This document shows positions 26,632 through 35,403 of a stretch of DNA of 64,000 nucleotides, piece after piece. The translations under genes and the position numbers were made by a program. Below the pieces are notes generated by a model, which saw only the letters and a list, made by a program, of their open reading frames with translations, was not told the DNA's origin and did no database searches. Each line of letters begins with the position of its first letter. Within the stretch, counting starts at the first letter, position 1. The stretch spans positions 1 to 64,000 of the forward strand of contig CAAELZ010000074.1 in assembly GCA_900756945.1 (NCBI GenBank). Direction: 5' to 3'. This DNA comes from an uncultured Collinsella sp. Its GTDB lineage: Bacteria; Actinomycetota; Coriobacteriia; Coriobacteriales; Coriobacteriaceae.

Positions 26632-27547
26632 CTGCCTCATCCCCCTTCGTGTAGGAGCTGCGGAGCTTATAGCGCTCCCAAACCACGGGCACGCACAGGG
26701 CCACGGCGACAATCACGGCGGAGAGCAGCTTCATGTCGTTGGCGTCCATGCCCAACTGCAGCACGATGGCGCGGATAAGGAAGTACACCACGGAGCCAAA
26801 GACGGCGGAGGCAAGACGGACGCTAAACTGCGTGAGGCCGCCGGGCAGCAGACGGCCGAGCACCTCACCGATAACAATGGCGGCAAGACCGATAACGATG
26901 GCGCCGGTGCCCATACCAATGTCGGCATACTTTTGGCTCTGGCAGATGAGCGCGCCCGAAAGGCCGATGAGGGCGTTGGAGAGCACGAGGGCGATCATCT
27001 TGGTGGAGTTGGTGTTGACGCCCAGAGCGCGGATCATGTACTCGTTGTTGCCGGTGGCGCGCAGCGCCGAGCCGATCTCGGTGCCAAAGAACCAATACAG
27101 GATGGCAACGATAGCCACGGCGAGCAGGATGCCCAAGATGATGGCAACGGTGGACTGCGGCAGACCGGTCATATTGCTGACGGCCGAGAACACGGTGCCC
27201 TTGGCAAGAATGGGCGTATTGGACTTGCCCATGATGCGCAGGTTGATGGACCACAGGCTGATCTGGGTGAGGATTCCGGCGAGGATCGCGGGAATCTCAA
27301 AGACGGTGGTCAAAATGCCCGTGACGGCACCCGCGATGGCGCCGGCGCACATACCGGCCAGCACGGCGAGCAGCGGGTCGACGTTGTTATTGACGATGAG
27401 CACAGCGCAAACGCAGCCGCCGAGGGCAAAGCTGCCGTCGCAGGTCATATCGGGAATGTCGAGCAGGCGGAACGTGATAAACACGCCAAGCACCATAATG
27501 CCCCAGAGGACGCCCTGCGAAACGGCGCCCTGCAATGCAATGAGCAT
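26624..27547 (-). CDS. ABC transporter permease (TrpY-like)
   Basis: A 307-residue inner-membrane permease with eight to nine hydrophobic segments. The N-terminus LWGIMVLGVFITFRLLDIPDMTCDGSFALGG is characteristic of the LivH/TrpY-like branched permeases. It forms the transmembrane path for the substrate delivered by the lipoprotein encoded 203 bp upstream. It overlaps the ATPase gene by 8 bp. An AGGAGG site precedes the ATG. Confidence 0.88.
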   Translation of the reverse strand: MLIALQGAVSQGVLWGIMVLGVFITFRLLDIPDMTCDGSFALGGCVCAVLIVNNNVDPLLAVLAGMCAGAIAGAVTGILTTVFEIPAILAGILTQISLWSINLRIMGKSNTPILAKGTVFSAVSNMTGLPQSTVAIILGILLAVAIVAILYWFFGTEIGSALRATGNNEYMIRALGVNTNSTKMIALVLSNALIGLSGALICQSQKYADIGMGTGAIVIGLAAIVIGEVLGRLLPGGLTQFSVRLASAVFGSVVYFLIRAIVLQLGMDANDMKLLSAVIVAVALCVPVVWERYKLRSSYTKGDEADA

Positions 27548-27750
27548 GCTTCATACCTCCTAGGATAGGGTGGACACGTGATTCACCATAATAGCGGTAA
27601 CAATGCATAGAAGAGCTGCGGACAGACGTTTTGTTTTACCTGAAACAAGCAGGGCGGACGCCGGTCTACAGCGCCCGCCCCTGTGGCTCAGATATTGAAT
27701 AACGCGGCTAAGGCGCGAGCACGGGCTCTAGACGCATGCCGCGTATGGCA

Positions 27751-28731
27751 TTACGCGTCCAGAGCGGAAAGGTCGATGCCCAGGGCCTCGGCCATTTCGT
27801 CGTTCTTGACGACGACCAGGTCCTTGCTCGAGAGGTGCTTGATCGGCATGTCTTCGGGCTTGGCCTCGCCCTTCAGGATCTTAACGGCCATCTCGCCCGC
27901 GGCGTAGCCCAGGTCCTCATAGTTGATGGAGAGGGTGAACAGGCCGCCGGCCATGCACATACCCTCCTCGCCAGTCACGAAGGGAAGCTTGTTTTCCTTG
28001 CAGATCTGGCCGACCTGCGAGGCACCCGCGGCGATGGTGTTGTCGGTGGGGGAGTACAGCGCATCGACCTTGCCCACGGCAGACTCGACGACGGACTGAA
28101 TCTCGTTGGAGCTCGAGACGGTGAAATCGGTGTACTCGAGGCCCAACTTGTCGAGCTCCTTCTTGGCGGCCTTGATCTGGACGCCGGAGTTGGACTCGGC
28201 GGTGCAGTAGAGCAGGCCGACCTTCTTTACGTCGGGCAGGACCTTCTGCATCATCTCGAGTTGCTCGGCGACCGGGGTGAGGTCGGAAGCGCCTGTGACG
28301 TTGGTACCCGGCTTGTCGTTGTCCTGGACCAGGCCGGAGGCGGCGTAGTCGGTGATGGCGCAGCCCACGATGGGGATATCCGCCGTGGCACCGGCAGCAG
28401 CCTGTGCGGCGGGCGTGGCGATGGCGTAGATCAGGTCGACGCCATCGCCCACGAACTTGTCGGCGATGGACTTACACGTGGACTGGTCGTTCTGGGCGTT
28501 CTTCTGGTCGATCTTGACCTTAAGGCCGCTCTCCTTGATGGCCTTGACAAAGCCGTCGTTGGCGGCATCGAGTGCGGAGTGCTCGGTGAGCTGCAGAACG
28601 CCGATGGTGTAGTCGGAACCGGCGGCAGCAGAGCCGGAACCAGAGTTGCCGCCGCATCCGGCGAGCGGGGCGAGCGCGAGCAGGCCGGCGGAGACCAGAA
28701 GGCTCCTGCGGCTGATGGTGATGTCCTTCAT
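27751..28731 (-). CDS. ABC transporter substrate-binding lipoprotein (TrpX-like)
   Basis: A 326-residue extracytoplasmic lipoprotein. The signal peptide (SRRSLLVSAGLLALAPLAGC) ends in an LAGC lipobox. The mature part has two Rossmann-like lobes starting SDYTIGVLQLTEHSALDAAN, with DLIYAIATPAAQAA and GASDLTPVAEQLEMM, typical of the TrpX/ABC_sub_bind family that captures tryptophan or tyrosine. The ATG at 28731 follows GGGGGT; an upstream in-frame start at 28779 was rejected. First gene of the operon. No T-box leader was recognised upstream (28732-28891). The amino acid ligand is inferred. Confidence 0.87.
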   Translation of the reverse strand: MKDITISRRSLLVSAGLLALAPLAGCGGNSGSGSAAAGSDYTIGVLQLTEHSALDAANDGFVKAIKESGLKVKIDQKNAQNDQSTCKSIADKFVGDGVDLIYAIATPAAQAAAGATADIPIVGCAITDYAASGLVQDNDKPGTNVTGASDLTPVAEQLEMMQKVLPDVKKVGLLYCTAESNSGVQIKAAKKELDKLGLEYTDFTVSSSNEIQSVVESAVGKVDALYSPTDNTIAAGASQVGQICKENKLPFVTGEEGMCMAGGLFTLSINYEDLGYAAGEMAVKILKGEAKPEDMPIKHLSSKDLVVVKNDEMAEALGIDLSALDA

Positions 28732-28891
28732 ATCATTACCCCCAGTATAAAAATGGCTGGAAACACTGCACTGGGACAAAGTGCAAGTGGAACTATAGTA
28801 GCGCTGATGTCCATTTTTACAACAGCCTGGCGGGTTTTTTAATACAGAATCGGATGGGCGGTACGGGTAGTCGAATGGGCGGCGGAGGGCC

Positions 28892-29677
28892 TTATGCGGC
28901 GGAGGAGGCGTCGTCCTCGTCCAGGGCGGCGAAGAGCTTCTTGCCGTCGAGGAGACGTGTGGTGACGTTTCTCATTCGGCCGATCTCTACGGTACGCAAC
29001 GTGTCATCGGCGCCTCGCGCGTCATAGACCGTTCCCAGCACATACGAGATGCCGTCTCGTTGCTTGATGGCAAAGGGCCGGAGTGTCATCCGCGCCACTT
29101 CGACCTCTCCGCGTGCCGTGACACTCGAAATATCAAAACTCACCGTGGTTCCGTGGTCGATGGCCTGCTCGATGAGCTCGCAGGCATCGATGCGCTTGAC
29201 GGGCGTGCGTGTGGCCTTGGTGGATTTGCCGTCTGCGCTTGGAGCAGGCTCGGGCGCATCGAGGTAGCCGCGAACGTCGGCACTCGCCATGGCAACCAGG
29301 TGCTGCGCCATGCTTTTTCGAATGGCGATGGGTGTGGAGCGGTTGCGCATGACCATGCCGTGGAGCCGGATGATCTCTTCATCGGTGAGCGGGCGGGTAA
29401 GAAGTTTGTAGCCCACGCCGCGTTTGTACTCAATTTCGTATCCGGCATGGCGAAGCGCGGAGATGGCGGTGTAGATGCTGCGCCGCGCCGCCGAGATGGG
29501 CATGCGGGCGGGGTCGTCGGGATGGGCGAGGCGCCGGATCAACTCATCGGAAAGCATGGCCTTGTCCTCGCCGGTGTTTTCGCTTAATAGTTGCAGGATG
29601 CGAACGGCGCGATAGGCTGCCATCGAGGCGGCGCCCCTCGTCGTGGTGTCGTAGGTTTCAACAGCGGCTTCGGTCAT
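28892..29677 (-). CDS. HTH and WYL domain transcriptional regulator
   Basis: A protein of about 261 residues. The N-terminal winged HTH (AAYRAVRILQLLSEN through RRSIYTAISALRHAGYEIEYKRGVGYKL) is followed by a WYL-type sensory domain (VSFDISSVTARGEVEVARMTLRPFAIKQRDGISYVLGTV). WYL domains bind nucleic acid or small ligands in many stress and phage-defence regulators. The ATG at 29677 has AAAGGA at a suitable distance; a GTG at 29686 lies too close to that site. The neighbouring ABC operon is a possible target, but no operator is evident. Confidence 0.8.
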   Translation of the reverse strand: MTEAAVETYDTTTRGAASMAAYRAVRILQLLSENTGEDKAMLSDELIRRLAHPDDPARMPISAARRSIYTAISALRHAGYEIEYKRGVGYKLLTRPLTDEEIIRLHGMVMRNRSTPIAIRKSMAQHLVAMASADVRGYLDAPEPAPSADGKSTKATRTPVKRIDACELIEQAIDHGTTVSFDISSVTARGEVEVARMTLRPFAIKQRDGISYVLGTVYDARGADDTLRTVEIGRMRNVTTRLLDGKKLFAALDEDDASSAA

Positions 29678-29794
29678 CGTGCCCACGTCCTTTCCGTTTT
29701 GGGTGGCGACGGTATGGAGCCTAGGACGTGGGGCTTTTTCAGGGGCGCAGGGCGCTCTGGGCGGTCGGTAGTTGTCGGCAAACGGCGGGTCGAG

Positions 29795-29857
29795 TTTTCA
29801 ACAGCCCTGCTCAACTGACCAAAAACTTGCCAAAAGCTTGACGGATGCTGTTGAAAA
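29795..29857. repeat. TTTTCAACAGC inverted repeat upstream of the WYL gene
   Basis: TTTTCAACAGC (29795-29805) and GCTGTTGAAAA (29847-29857) are perfect inverted arms 41 bp apart, in the gap between the WYL gene start and the asnS terminator. They could be a looped operator, or the A-rich end may simply belong to the terminator. Confidence 0.5.
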
Positions 29858-29890
29858 AAGCGCCTCTCGACCGATGTCGAGAAGCGCTTA
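29856..29890 (-). terminator. Intrinsic terminator after asnS
   Basis: On the minus strand the stem AAGCGCTTCTCGAC/GTCGAGAGGCGCTT ends in TTTTTTC. It lies 46 bp after the asnS stop. Confidence 0.85.
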
Positions 29891-29935
29891 TGCGATGAGC
29901 GTTGGCGTGTGGCGACGCGAGCTAGCGTCCGACGA

Positions 29936-31339
29936 TTAGAAGTCGGCGTTGCCCACGGTGCGCGGGTGCGGCAGGACGTCGCGGATGTTGCCCACGCCGG
30001 TCAGATACATGACCAAGCGCTCGAAGCCCAGACCGTAGCCGGCGTGCTTGCAGGAACCGTAGCGGCGCAGGTCAAGGTAGTACTTGTACTGCTCGGGATT
30101 CATGCCCAGGTCCTTGATGCGGGCCTCGAGCAGATCCAGGCGCTCCTCGCGCTGGGAGCCGCCGATAATCTCGCCGATACCGGGAACCAGGCAGTCGGCG
30201 GCGGCGACGGTCTTGCCGTCCTCGTTCATGCGCATGTAGAACGCCTTGATCTCGGCCGGGTAGTCGGTCACAAAAGTCGGTCGCTTAAAGTGTTCCTCGG
30301 TCAGGAAACGCTCGTGCTCGGTTTGCAGGTCGATGCCCCAGCTCACGGGATAGTCAAACTTGTGACCGGCGGCGACGGCCTGCTCCAGGATCTCGACGGC
30401 CTCGGTGTAGGTAACGCGGGCAAAGTCGGAGTTGGCGACATGGTCCAGGCGCTCGAGCAGACCCTTGTCCACAAACTTGTTGAGCATGTTGAGCTCGTCG
30501 GGGCAGGTTGCCATGACGTCCTTGAGGACATACTTGAGCATGGCCTCGGCGTTATCCATATAGTCGTTAAGGTCGGCAAAGGCCATCTCGGGCTCGATCA
30601 TCCAAAACTCGGCGGCGTGGCGCGTGGTGTTGGAGTTCTCGGCACGGAAGGTGGGGCCAAAGGTGTACACGTCGCCAAAGGCCATGGCAAAGTTCTCGGC
30701 ATTGAGCTGGCCGGACACGGTGAGGCTTGCATGCTTGCCAAAGAAGTCCTGGCTCCAGTCGACCTCGCCGGACTCGGTGAGGGGCGGATTTTTGGGGTCG
30801 AGCGTGGTCACGCGGAACATCTCGCCGGCGCCCTCGCAGTCACTCGTGGTGATGATGGGGGTGTTGACGTAGACAAAGCCCTGCTCCTGGAAGAAGCGGT
30901 GGATGGCGGCAGCCGCGACAGAGCGGATGCGGAAGACGGCGCGGAACAGGTTGGTGCGCGGGCGCAGGTGCTGCTGGGTGCGCAGGAACTCGACGGTTGC
31001 GCGCTTCTTCTGCAGCGGGTAATCCGGGGCGCTGACGCCCTCGACCTCGATGGAGGTGGCAGAAAGCTCGAAAGGCTGGGGCGCATCGGGGGTCAGCTTG
31101 ACGGTGCCGGTGCAAATGAGTGCGGCCGAGACGTTTTGATGGGCGATCTCGTCGTAGTTGTCGAGTGCCTCGCGGTTCATGACGACCTGCAGGTCGCGGA
31201 AGCAGCTGCCGTCGTTGAGCGTAACAAAGCCAAAGTTCTTCATGTCGCGGACGGACTTGACCCAGCCGGCGACGGTGACGGTCTGGCCGCCGAGCGATTC
31301 GGCATCGGCATAGAGCTGCGCGATTTTGGTGCGGTTCAC
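29936..31339 (-). CDS. asnS: Asparaginyl-tRNA synthetase
   Basis: A class IIb synthetase of about 467 residues. The N-terminal OB-fold anticodon-binding domain ([26 protein letters not shown]) is followed by motif 2 ([24 protein letters not shown]) and C-terminal motif 3 ([13 protein letters not shown]). A GTG start at 31339 preceded by GGGAGG fits best; a longer in-frame frame begins at 31405. It charges tRNA-Asn directly, so this organism need not rely only on the GatCAB route. It is monocistronic. Confidence 0.94.
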   Translation of the reverse strand: MNRTKIAQLYADAESLGGQTVTVAGWVKSVRDMKNFGFVTLNDGSCFRDLQVVMNREALDNYDEIAHQNVSAALICTGTVKLTPDAPQPFELSATSIEVEGVSAPDYPLQKKRATVEFLRTQQHLRPRTNLFRAVFRIRSVAAAAIHRFFQEQGFVYVNTPIITTSDCEGAGEMFRVTTLDPKNPPLTESGEVDWSQDFFGKHASLTVSGQLNAENFAMAFGDVYTFGPTFRAENSNTTRHAAEFWMIEPEMAFADLNDYMDNAEAMLKYVLKDVMATCPDELNMLNKFVDKGLLERLDHVANSDFARVTYTEAVEILEQAVAAGHKFDYPVSWGIDLQTEHERFLTEEHFKRPTFVTDYPAEIKAFYMRMNEDGKTVAAADCLVPGIGEIIGGSQREERLDLLEARIKDLGMNPEQYKYYLDLRRYGSCKHAGYGLGFERLVMYLTGVGNIRDVLPHPRTVGNADF

Positions 31340-31445
31340 GTATCCTCCCATAACGGTTGAATGATAGTTATCCATACAGTTCGATATTTTAGCAGCTCGG
31401 CTCATTTGGGCTATACAGATAAAGCATTGGCGGGATGGTTTTTCA

Positions 31446-31483
31446 AACGAAAAGTGCCCGCGGCCAAATGGTCGCGGGCACTT
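31446..31483 (-). terminator. Intrinsic terminator after the EIIA-Glc gene
   Basis: Stem AAGTGCCCGCG/CGCGGGCACTT (31452-31462/31473-31483); on the minus strand it is followed by TTTCGTTTG. Confidence 0.85.
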
Positions 31484-31520
31484 GACGAGGTGCCTTTTGG
31501 CTGTGTGGCGCGGGGCCTGG

Positions 31521-32084
31521 CTACTTGGTCTTGGCTACCAGCAGCGGGTCGCCAAGCTTGACGAGCGGGTTGCCGCCGATAAGCGTTCCAGACTCGCCGA
31601 CATGGTCGATGCTCTTAAGACGATCGAGCTCGGAGACGATGACGGTCACGATGTCCTCGTGGCCGGCGGCCTTGATGGCCTCGCGATCGAAGCTGATGAG
31701 CGGCTGGCCGGCCTTGACCACATCGCCCATCTCGACAAAGCGGGCAAAACCCTTGCCGTTCATTTCCACGGTGCCCAGGCCAACATGGATGAATACGCGC
31801 AGACCGTCCTCGGTAATCATGCCGATGGAGTGGTTGGTGACAGTGGTGGCGCCGATGCGGCCGTTGGCGGGCGCATAGATGGTGCCGGTAATGGGCTCGA
31901 TGCCATAGCCCTGGCCAAGCATGCCCGAGGCGATCGTCTCGTCGGGAACCTCGTCCAGGCTGACGAGCACGCCGTTGACGGGGGCATAGATGACGCCTTC
32001 GCGGGTGGCGAAGCTTGCTGCGGGCGGAACGGACGCCTCGCCGGTCGAGGTGAAGGTGGACTTAAGCGAATCGAGCAGACCCAT
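31521..32084 (-). CDS. PTS glucose-type EIIA domain protein
   Basis: A 187-residue free-standing EIIA of the glucose family (crr-like). The phosphorylated His lies in [19 protein letters not shown], with the partner His in VTNHSIGM. The C-terminal [11 protein letters not shown] matches the family. It accepts phosphate from HPr and passes it to a sugar EIIB, and may regulate permeases or kinases. No EIIBC, HPr or EI gene is nearby. The ATG at 32084 has TTGGAGGC upstream; an extended frame to 32168 lacks a ribosome site. Confidence 0.9.
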   Translation of the reverse strand: MGLLDSLKSTFTSTGEASVPPAASFATREGVIYAPVNGVLVSLDEVPDETIASGMLGQGYGIEPITGTIYAPANGRIGATTVTNHSIGMITEDGLRVFIHVGLGTVEMNGKGFARFVEMGDVVKAGQPLISFDREAIKAAGHEDIVTVIVSELDRLKSIDHVGESGTLIGGNPLVKLGDPLLVAKTK

Positions 32085-32328
32085 AGTTGCCTCCAACTTA
32101 AATAGGCGCATATCGCGCGTTTGGTTTGCCGGAAACGTTTCATATCTGTTTCGCGGCTTGGTCAACACCCCCTATTCTACGCTGCTCAGCGATACCTCTG
32201 AGCTGGGATTATGTGATATATCAGTTGAAGGGAAACTTATTGCTGGCGTGTTTCTGCGTCACGGGTTCAAGTGGGGTACGCTTGAAGGCGAAAAACAAGG
32301 GCGCATAATTTGCGCGAAGGGAGCACAT

Positions 32329-33228
32329 ATGATTGTCGAGAACCATGCGCTGTGGGGCGAGGAGCCGACCGAGGAATATCCGGCGACGTTTACGTATTTG
32401 GGTGCCGAGCCGCTGCCCGATAAACCGAATGGTCGCCGCCCTGCCGTGATTATCTGCGGCGGAGGTGCGTTTACGCATATCGCTCCGCATGAGCAGGATC
32501 CCGTGGCGTTTGCGTTTTTGGATCACGGTTACCAGGCCTTTGTGCTCAACTATGTCACGAGTTCTACGGGTGACGTGAGCTTTCCGCGCCCCCAGGCGGA
32601 TCTTGCCAAGATGGTCGCCACGGTGCGCGCCAACGCCGACGAGTGGCATGTCGATCCTAAGCGCGTGTGCGTCGTGGGATTCTCGGCGGGCGGTATGATC
32701 TGCGCTTCGCTGGCAACGCAATGGAAGACTGGTCCCTTCGCGGGCCTTGCCGGGGCTCGTCCGGAGGATATTCGTCCCGACGCCGTGGTGCTGGGCTATC
32801 CGTTGCTCGACCTTGCCTATGTGCGCGATATGCAGACGCGCGACCCGCGCATCGACCTGCGCGTGCCCAAGACGGGTGGCAAGACGGGGCGCGATTTGCT
32901 CAACGACTATCTGTCGATGGTGACGGGCGGCGAGGCGACCGATGAGCACCTGGCCGACATTTGCCCTACCACGCACGTTTCGCGCCAGATGCCCCCGACC
33001 TTTGTGTGGGGCGTTTCGGACGACAAGACGGCGCCGGTCGCGCAGGTCTACCCGTTTGCGCAGCGCATGGCCGAGGAGGGTGTTGCATGCGAGATGCACG
33101 TCTTTGACCAGGGCGGTCACGGCCTTTCGCTCGGCAACGCCAACACCGCGGTCGACAACGAGGACAAGCAGGTGGCAGTCCGTCCTTGGATCCGCCTGGC
33201 CTTCCGCTTTTTGGAGCGTCATCTGTAA
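32329..33228 (+). CDS. Alpha/beta hydrolase (acetyl-esterase type)
   Basis: A 299-residue protein with a BD-FAE/acetyl-esterase-like fold. AVIICGGGAFTHI corresponds to the HGGG-type oxyanion loop, VVGFSAGGMICA holds the nucleophile Ser, DKTAPVAQ the Asp and GGHGLSL the His of the triad. No signal peptide, so cytosolic. Related enzymes deacetylate sugars or xylo-oligosaccharides taken up by the cell. The ATG at 32329 follows GAAGGGAG; a frame running upstream to 31990 crosses the divergent EIIA gene. The 244-bp gap to that gene would hold both promoters. Confidence 0.82.
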   Translation: MIVENHALWGEEPTEEYPATFTYLGAEPLPDKPNGRRPAVIICGGGAFTHIAPHEQDPVAFAFLDHGYQAFVLNYVTSSTGDVSFPRPQADLAKMVATVRANADEWHVDPKRVCVVGFSAGGMICASLATQWKTGPFAGLAGARPEDIRPDAVVLGYPLLDLAYVRDMQTRDPRIDLRVPKTGGKTGRDLLNDYLSMVTGGEATDEHLADICPTTHVSRQMPPTFVWGVSDDKTAPVAQVYPFAQRMAEEGVACEMHVFDQGGHGLSLGNANTAVDNEDKQVAVRPWIRLAFRFLERHL

Positions 33229-33259
33229 GAGGGGCGGCCTCATCCCGGCCCTTCAGAGT

Positions 33260-33489
33260 GGGATGTCGTTTCCCCGGGAGGTCCCATTGGGAAACCGCAT
33301 CCCGGAATTCGCCTGGATAGTGGGATGCGGTTTCCGGAAGGGCATCGTTTGGGAAACCGCGACCCGTTTTGGATGCAAATTTTGGGATGGAGTTTCCGTT
33401 TGAGGGCCGATTTGGATAGTCTGTCCCGGTTTGGGTACCGATTCCGGGACGCAGTTTCCGCAGTAGGCCCGTTTGGGAAACCGCGTCCC
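33260..33489. repeat. Palindromic-arm array with 62-bp period, array 1
   Basis: Left arms GGGATGTCGTTTCC (33260), GGGATGCGGTTTCC (33322), GGGATGGAGTTTCC (33384) and GGGACGCAGTTTCC (33446) are spaced exactly 62 bp. Right arms GGGAAACCGCATCCC (33289), GGGAAACCGCGACCC (33351) and GGGAAACCGCGTCCC (33475) are in the same register, with a decayed one at 33413. The 18-bp inter-unit spacers alternate between a GGAATTCGNC form and a GTTTTGGATGCAAATTTT form. The period is not a multiple of three. A second array lies at 37029-37229. This fills most of the 387-bp gap after the esterase gene. Confidence 0.95.
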
Positions 33490-33615
33490 GGAATTCGCCC
33501 GCGCCCGGTTGCTTCGAATCCCGTCCATTGGCGGAGAGTAACTTGTCTCCGATGCGCCAATGGCTTTGAGCGGTGCTGACGCCAAGAATTGAAACTGGTG
33601 CCGCTTTCTGCTTTT

Positions 33616-34266
33616 CTACCAAACGGTGAACTGGGCGTTTTCCGTGTTCCAATGGACATCGCGAACGTAGTCTCGCACACCCGCCGCATCTCGCGCTTCG
33701 AACAGCTCAAGAATATGAGCATGTTCGGCATTGGCTATACCTAGCAGTTTGCACGCCGTCTCCTGATCGACGGTCTCGTAATCGCGTTTGATAAAGCAAC
33801 GCTCGAGCTGAGAAATCATGTCGCGCAGACGGTCGTTGCCACATCGGTTGAAGTACGTCAGGTGAAAGTCCCGCTGAATGTCGTCGTACTTTCGGATGAG
33901 ACCGCCCTGGATCGCAAGGTCCATGGATCCAACCAAAAACTTTAGCTGCATGATGTCCTCTTCGGTCAGGAGAGGACAGGCGAGGTATGCTGCCTGTCCG
34001 TCGAGCGGTCCCATAATTTCAAAGACCTCAACGGCGTTTTGTTGATCGAACCCACGGACGCGGAATCCGCGGCGGGGGAGATTGTCCAGATAGCCGTCGC
34101 TTGCCAGCTGGATGAGCGCCTCGCGAACCGGCGTGCGCGATACGCCCATGGAGTCACAGATCGCCTGCTCGCTCACGCGGTCACCGGCCGAAAGCTCGCC
34201 GGCGTCTATGCGACTCGAAATATAGTCGTATACATGATCTTTCAAGGGCCTTCTGAGCGTTTCCAT
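33616..34266 (-). CDS. GntR family regulator, FCD (FadR) subfamily
   Basis: A 216-residue protein. The winged HTH has LKDHVYDYISSRIDAGELSAGDRVSEQAICDSMGVSRTPVREAL, the classic GntR pattern. The all-helical FCD effector domain (about 75-210) carries metal or ligand His residues in DFHLTYFNRCGNDRL and NAEHAHILELF. It is divergent from the ddaH-like gene across a 254-bp AT-rich region with a TTGTATACAA site, so it probably controls that gene and itself. The effector is not known; a methylated arginine or citrulline is a guess from context. Confidence 0.88.
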   Translation of the reverse strand: METLRRPLKDHVYDYISSRIDAGELSAGDRVSEQAICDSMGVSRTPVREALIQLASDGYLDNLPRRGFRVRGFDQQNAVEVFEIMGPLDGQAAYLACPLLTEEDIMQLKFLVGSMDLAIQGGLIRKYDDIQRDFHLTYFNRCGNDRLRDMISQLERCFIKRDYETVDQETACKLLGIANAEHAHILELFEARDAAGVRDYVRDVHWNTENAQFTVW

Positions 34267-34411
34267 GGGCTTATATTCCTTAACTGTATATTTCTAGAAT
34301 AAAATACGTTTTGCTTGAATAGGCTAATTGAATTATAGAACGGCCAGCTAAATTGCGCTACTCAATCAGGAGAAGCGAAAATACGCTTACCGAGAATTAT
34401 CTACCGTTCAG

Positions 34412-34430
34412 GATTGTATACAATATACAA
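34412..34430. promoter_or_regulatory. Candidate GntR operator
   Basis: TTGTATACAATATACAA (34414-34430) contains the perfect palindrome TTGTATACAA and an overlapping TGTATAC/ATATACA pair, similar to GntR-family sites. It lies about 90 bp upstream of the ddaH-like start, in the divergent spacer with the GntR gene. ACTGTATATTTC near 34282 could be a second half-site. Confidence 0.5.
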
Positions 34431-34520
34431 AACAGCAAAGACACCCTAAGATAAAGCCATCGGAAGGAAGGCGGACGCAAGGAAGTCCGCTCAGTACTAT
34501 GAGATCCAAGGAGGATCATC

Positions 34521-35297
34521 ATGACCAAGTTCAGCCACGTCATCATCCGTCGTCCCGGCAAGTCCCTGAGCAATGGCATCACGAGCGCTCCCGAGCTTGG
34601 CCAGCCCATCTACGAGCGCGCTATCGAGGAGCACTACGATTACGAGCATGCGCTCGAGCAGTGTGGCGTTGACGTGTCGGTGCTGCCGGCGCTTGAGCAG
34701 TATCCCGACAGCTGCTTTGTCGAGGATCCGGCCGTTATCACTCGCTGCGGCGCCATCATTACCAATCCCGGTGCCGGCAGTCGCAACGGCGAGAAGGACG
34801 AGATCGAGCCGGTCGTCCGTCGCTTCTTTGACGACGAGCATGTGAAGCACATCGTTTCCCCCGGCACGCTTGACGGCGGCGACGTCATGATGGTCGGCGA
34901 TCATTTCTACGTCGGTCGCTCTGCTCGCACCAACGAAGAGGGCATCCGCCAGTTCTGCGAGATTCTCGAGGGCTGGGGCCTCGAGGGCTCCGAGGTTCCG
35001 CTGGAGGAGGTCCTGCACCTCAAGACGGGCGTCAACTACATCGAGGACAACAACATGCTCGTCTCTGGTGAGTTCATCGATAAGCCCGACTTTGCCCAGT
35101 ACAACAAGATCGTCGTGCCCGAGGACGAGGCCTATGGCGCCAACTGCATCTGGGTCAACGGTGCGGTCATTGTTGCCGAGGGCTATCCGACCGTGCTCAA
35201 GGCCGTGCAGGATCTGGGTTACAAGACGCTCGTTGTCGACACCTCCGAGTATCGCAAGGTCGACGGCGGCCTCTCCTGCCTGTCGCTGCGCTTCTAA
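34521..35297 (+). CDS. ddaH: Dimethylarginine dimethylaminohydrolase (DDAH) family protein
   Basis: A 258-residue guanidino-group-modifying enzyme. SCFVEDPAV and TLDGGDVMMVGDHFYVGRSARTNEEG match the pentein-fold DDAH family, and KVDGGLSCLSLRF ends in the nucleophilic Cys near residue 253. DDAH converts methylated arginine to citrulline and a methylamine. The length fits DDAH rather than the 400-residue arginine deiminase. GGAGGATC precedes the ATG. It is followed by a terminator and an APC permease gene, suggesting an uptake and catabolism pair under the divergent GntR regulator. Substrate specificity within the family is inferred. Confidence 0.85.
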   Translation: MTKFSHVIIRRPGKSLSNGITSAPELGQPIYERAIEEHYDYEHALEQCGVDVSVLPALEQYPDSCFVEDPAVITRCGAIITNPGAGSRNGEKDEIEPVVRRFFDDEHVKHIVSPGTLDGGDVMMVGDHFYVGRSARTNEEGIRQFCEILEGWGLEGSEVPLEEVLHLKTGVNYIEDNNMLVSGEFIDKPDFAQYNKIVVPEDEAYGANCIWVNGAVIVAEGYPTVLKAVQDLGYKTLVVDTSEYRKVDGGLSCLSLRF

Positions 35298-35332
35298 TAT
35301 GGCCGCTGTATGAGCTTAATGATCGCTTGACC

Positions 35333-35375
35333 GATGGCCCGGCACCCGATTCGGGACGTCCGGGCCATCTTTATT
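35333..35375 (+). terminator. Terminator between ddaH and the permease gene
   Basis: Stem GATGGCCCGG/CCGGGCCATC followed by TTTATT. It lies 30 bp before the permease start, so read-through may be needed for co-expression. Confidence 0.75.
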
Positions 35376-35403
35376 CGGTCGTTTAATGGAGGGGTGCACA
35401 TAT

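Noticed and set aside
28732..28891. T-box leader for the tryptophan-type ABC operon
   Set aside because: No AGGGUGGNACCGCG-like T-box sequence or specifier hairpin was found in the short leader.
33253..33652. Small frames inside array 1 giving repeated peptides such as RFPNG and NRIP
   Set aside because: The 62-bp period shifts frame each unit, so no conserved peptide repeat can be maintained; they are by-products of the DNA repeat.
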